From contig NXFV01001841.1 of the NCBI GenBank assembly GCA_002803225.1, positions 1 to 45,105 on the forward strand: a DNA stretch of 45,105 bases, in the 5' to 3' direction. The first letter of the stretch is position 1, and each line of letters starts with the position of its first letter. The notes below the pieces were generated by a model that had not been told where the DNA came from, did no database searches, and saw only the letters and a program-made list of their open reading frames with translations. This DNA is from Gamarada debralockiae. Its lineage: Eukaryota; Ascomycota; Leotiomycetes; Helotiales; Hyphodiscaceae. Position numbers and translations under genes: made by a program. Below are positions 44,413 to 45,105 of the stretch, one piece after another.

Positions 44413-45105
44413 CCTTGCAACCACGTTTGTATAAAGTAAAATTGAAAATTATATATATAGTAGCTAATATACAAGAGGAATCTTAACACAAAGGAGTTTT
44501 GGAGAAGGTCTAAGGGGGTGCCCAAAATCGTATTTTGATGTTCCTTGCGCGTGAGCCATACGAGTAATTTTAAGGCTAAGATAAATCAAAAGGCAGAGCC
44601 TCAAAACGCGATTGTAGGCACATTATACAGCTCCTTTAAAATAGGATTATATTAAGAATCCTTATATTATATAAGAGAATTTATTATAGAGATTAATTAA
44701 GTAAGTACAAAGTGTTTTAATGATATCTTTAATAAGTGGTTATGCAAATTGGTTGCAGCGGAGCGGCCCGCGATAAGCGAACCCTTTCCCGGAAAAATCA
44801 GGCTACTGGAATGAGGCCACAGAAAACTAGAGCGCACAGACATTTAGAGAGTTGTTTAGTCTTATAATACTTTATCATACCTAAAGACCGATTCGTACTA
44901 CGAGATACCTATACAAACGTTGGATGAGGCTACGGATCGTTTAGGCAAGCCTATGATAATTTGGGCTAAACATCAAGGAGGGTTAGAAAGGCTTCGAGAT
45001 CACGTTCGACGTCGTGATCAGTTTCGCGGAGGAGAGTGTTGATAGGTCTAGGAGGTACGGTGATATCTGGGGAAGACCGAAGGTCTGGAGAAGTCCGAAG
45101 AGCTG
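44413..45105. other. AT-rich repeat-like DNA with an unassigned coding-like frame at the edge
   Basis: AT-rich to about 44750, then of normal composition. A plus-strand frame without ATG is open from 44860 to a stop at 45042 and reads protein-like (IPIQTLDEATDRLGKPMIIW, then LERLRDHVRRRDQF). It may be a remnant of a mobile-element protein or an exon of a gene reaching past the window. I cannot assign it. Confidence 0.35.

Noticed and set aside
44520..44625. Second, degenerate copy of the inverted-repeat element (CCCAAAATCGTATTTTGATG region)
   Set aside because: Only loose similarity to the 43.6 kb repeat; could be chance in AT-rich DNA.
1..45105. CRISPR array, bacterial operons, phage genes
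   Set aside because: No direct-repeat/spacer array and no bacterial gene organisation; introns and gene families are fungal.

Overview
The window looks like the nuclear genome of a filamentous ascomycete. Genes are mostly short-exon and carry 43-91 nt GT-AG introns with CTAAC-like branch sites. It holds two Zn2Cys6 regulators, a HET-domain gene with a decayed paralogue, a GH76 mannanase and a secreted fungal L-asparaginase. The look of several families (C2H2 protein, cysteine-rich secreted protein, polytopic glycoprotein) suggests Leotiomycetes, but that is inference from memory of families, not a search. Intron/exon models below were spliced by hand from reading frame and splice signals.

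Layout. 1.4-4.1 kb: a six-exon Zn2Cys6 protein (minus) with its zinc cluster in the middle. 5.1-5.5 kb: a small gene with a GC-AG intron. 6.6-8.6 kb: two hypothetical minus-strand genes. 9.7-10.6 kb: an EEP-family phosphatase/nuclease. 11.2-13.3 kb: a canonical Zn2Cys6 regulator. 13.3-16.85 kb: no supported gene. 16.85-18.5 kb: a large disordered protein. 20.0-25.0 kb: a HET-domain gene with an in-frame stop, a three-copy tandem repeat, and a badly broken second HET gene. 26.0-27.6 kb: secreted GH76 enzyme. 28.4-29.7 kb: single-pass membrane protein.

30.0-33.85 kb is a gene graveyard on the minus strand: a C2H2 protein, a truncated P-loop GTPase domain and a third protein survive only as pieces in shifting frames. 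34.7-36.0 kb: L-asparaginase. 37.0-37.7 kb: a spliced polytopic membrane protein. 39.8-40.7 kb: a secreted cysteine-rich protein with a possible GPI tail (minus). 41.3-43.2 kb: a membrane glycoprotein. From 43.6 kb to the end the DNA is AT-rich and repetitive, with a 0.6 kb terminal-inverted-repeat element and an 8-bp satellite.

There is no operon-like logic. The functional theme is cell-surface and secreted enzymes and proteins next to fast-decaying self/non-self (HET), GTPase and zinc-finger genes, as is usual in accessory parts of fungal genomes. I found no clear new system; the best leads are the cysteine-rich secreted protein, the repeat between the HET genes and the inverted-repeat element.
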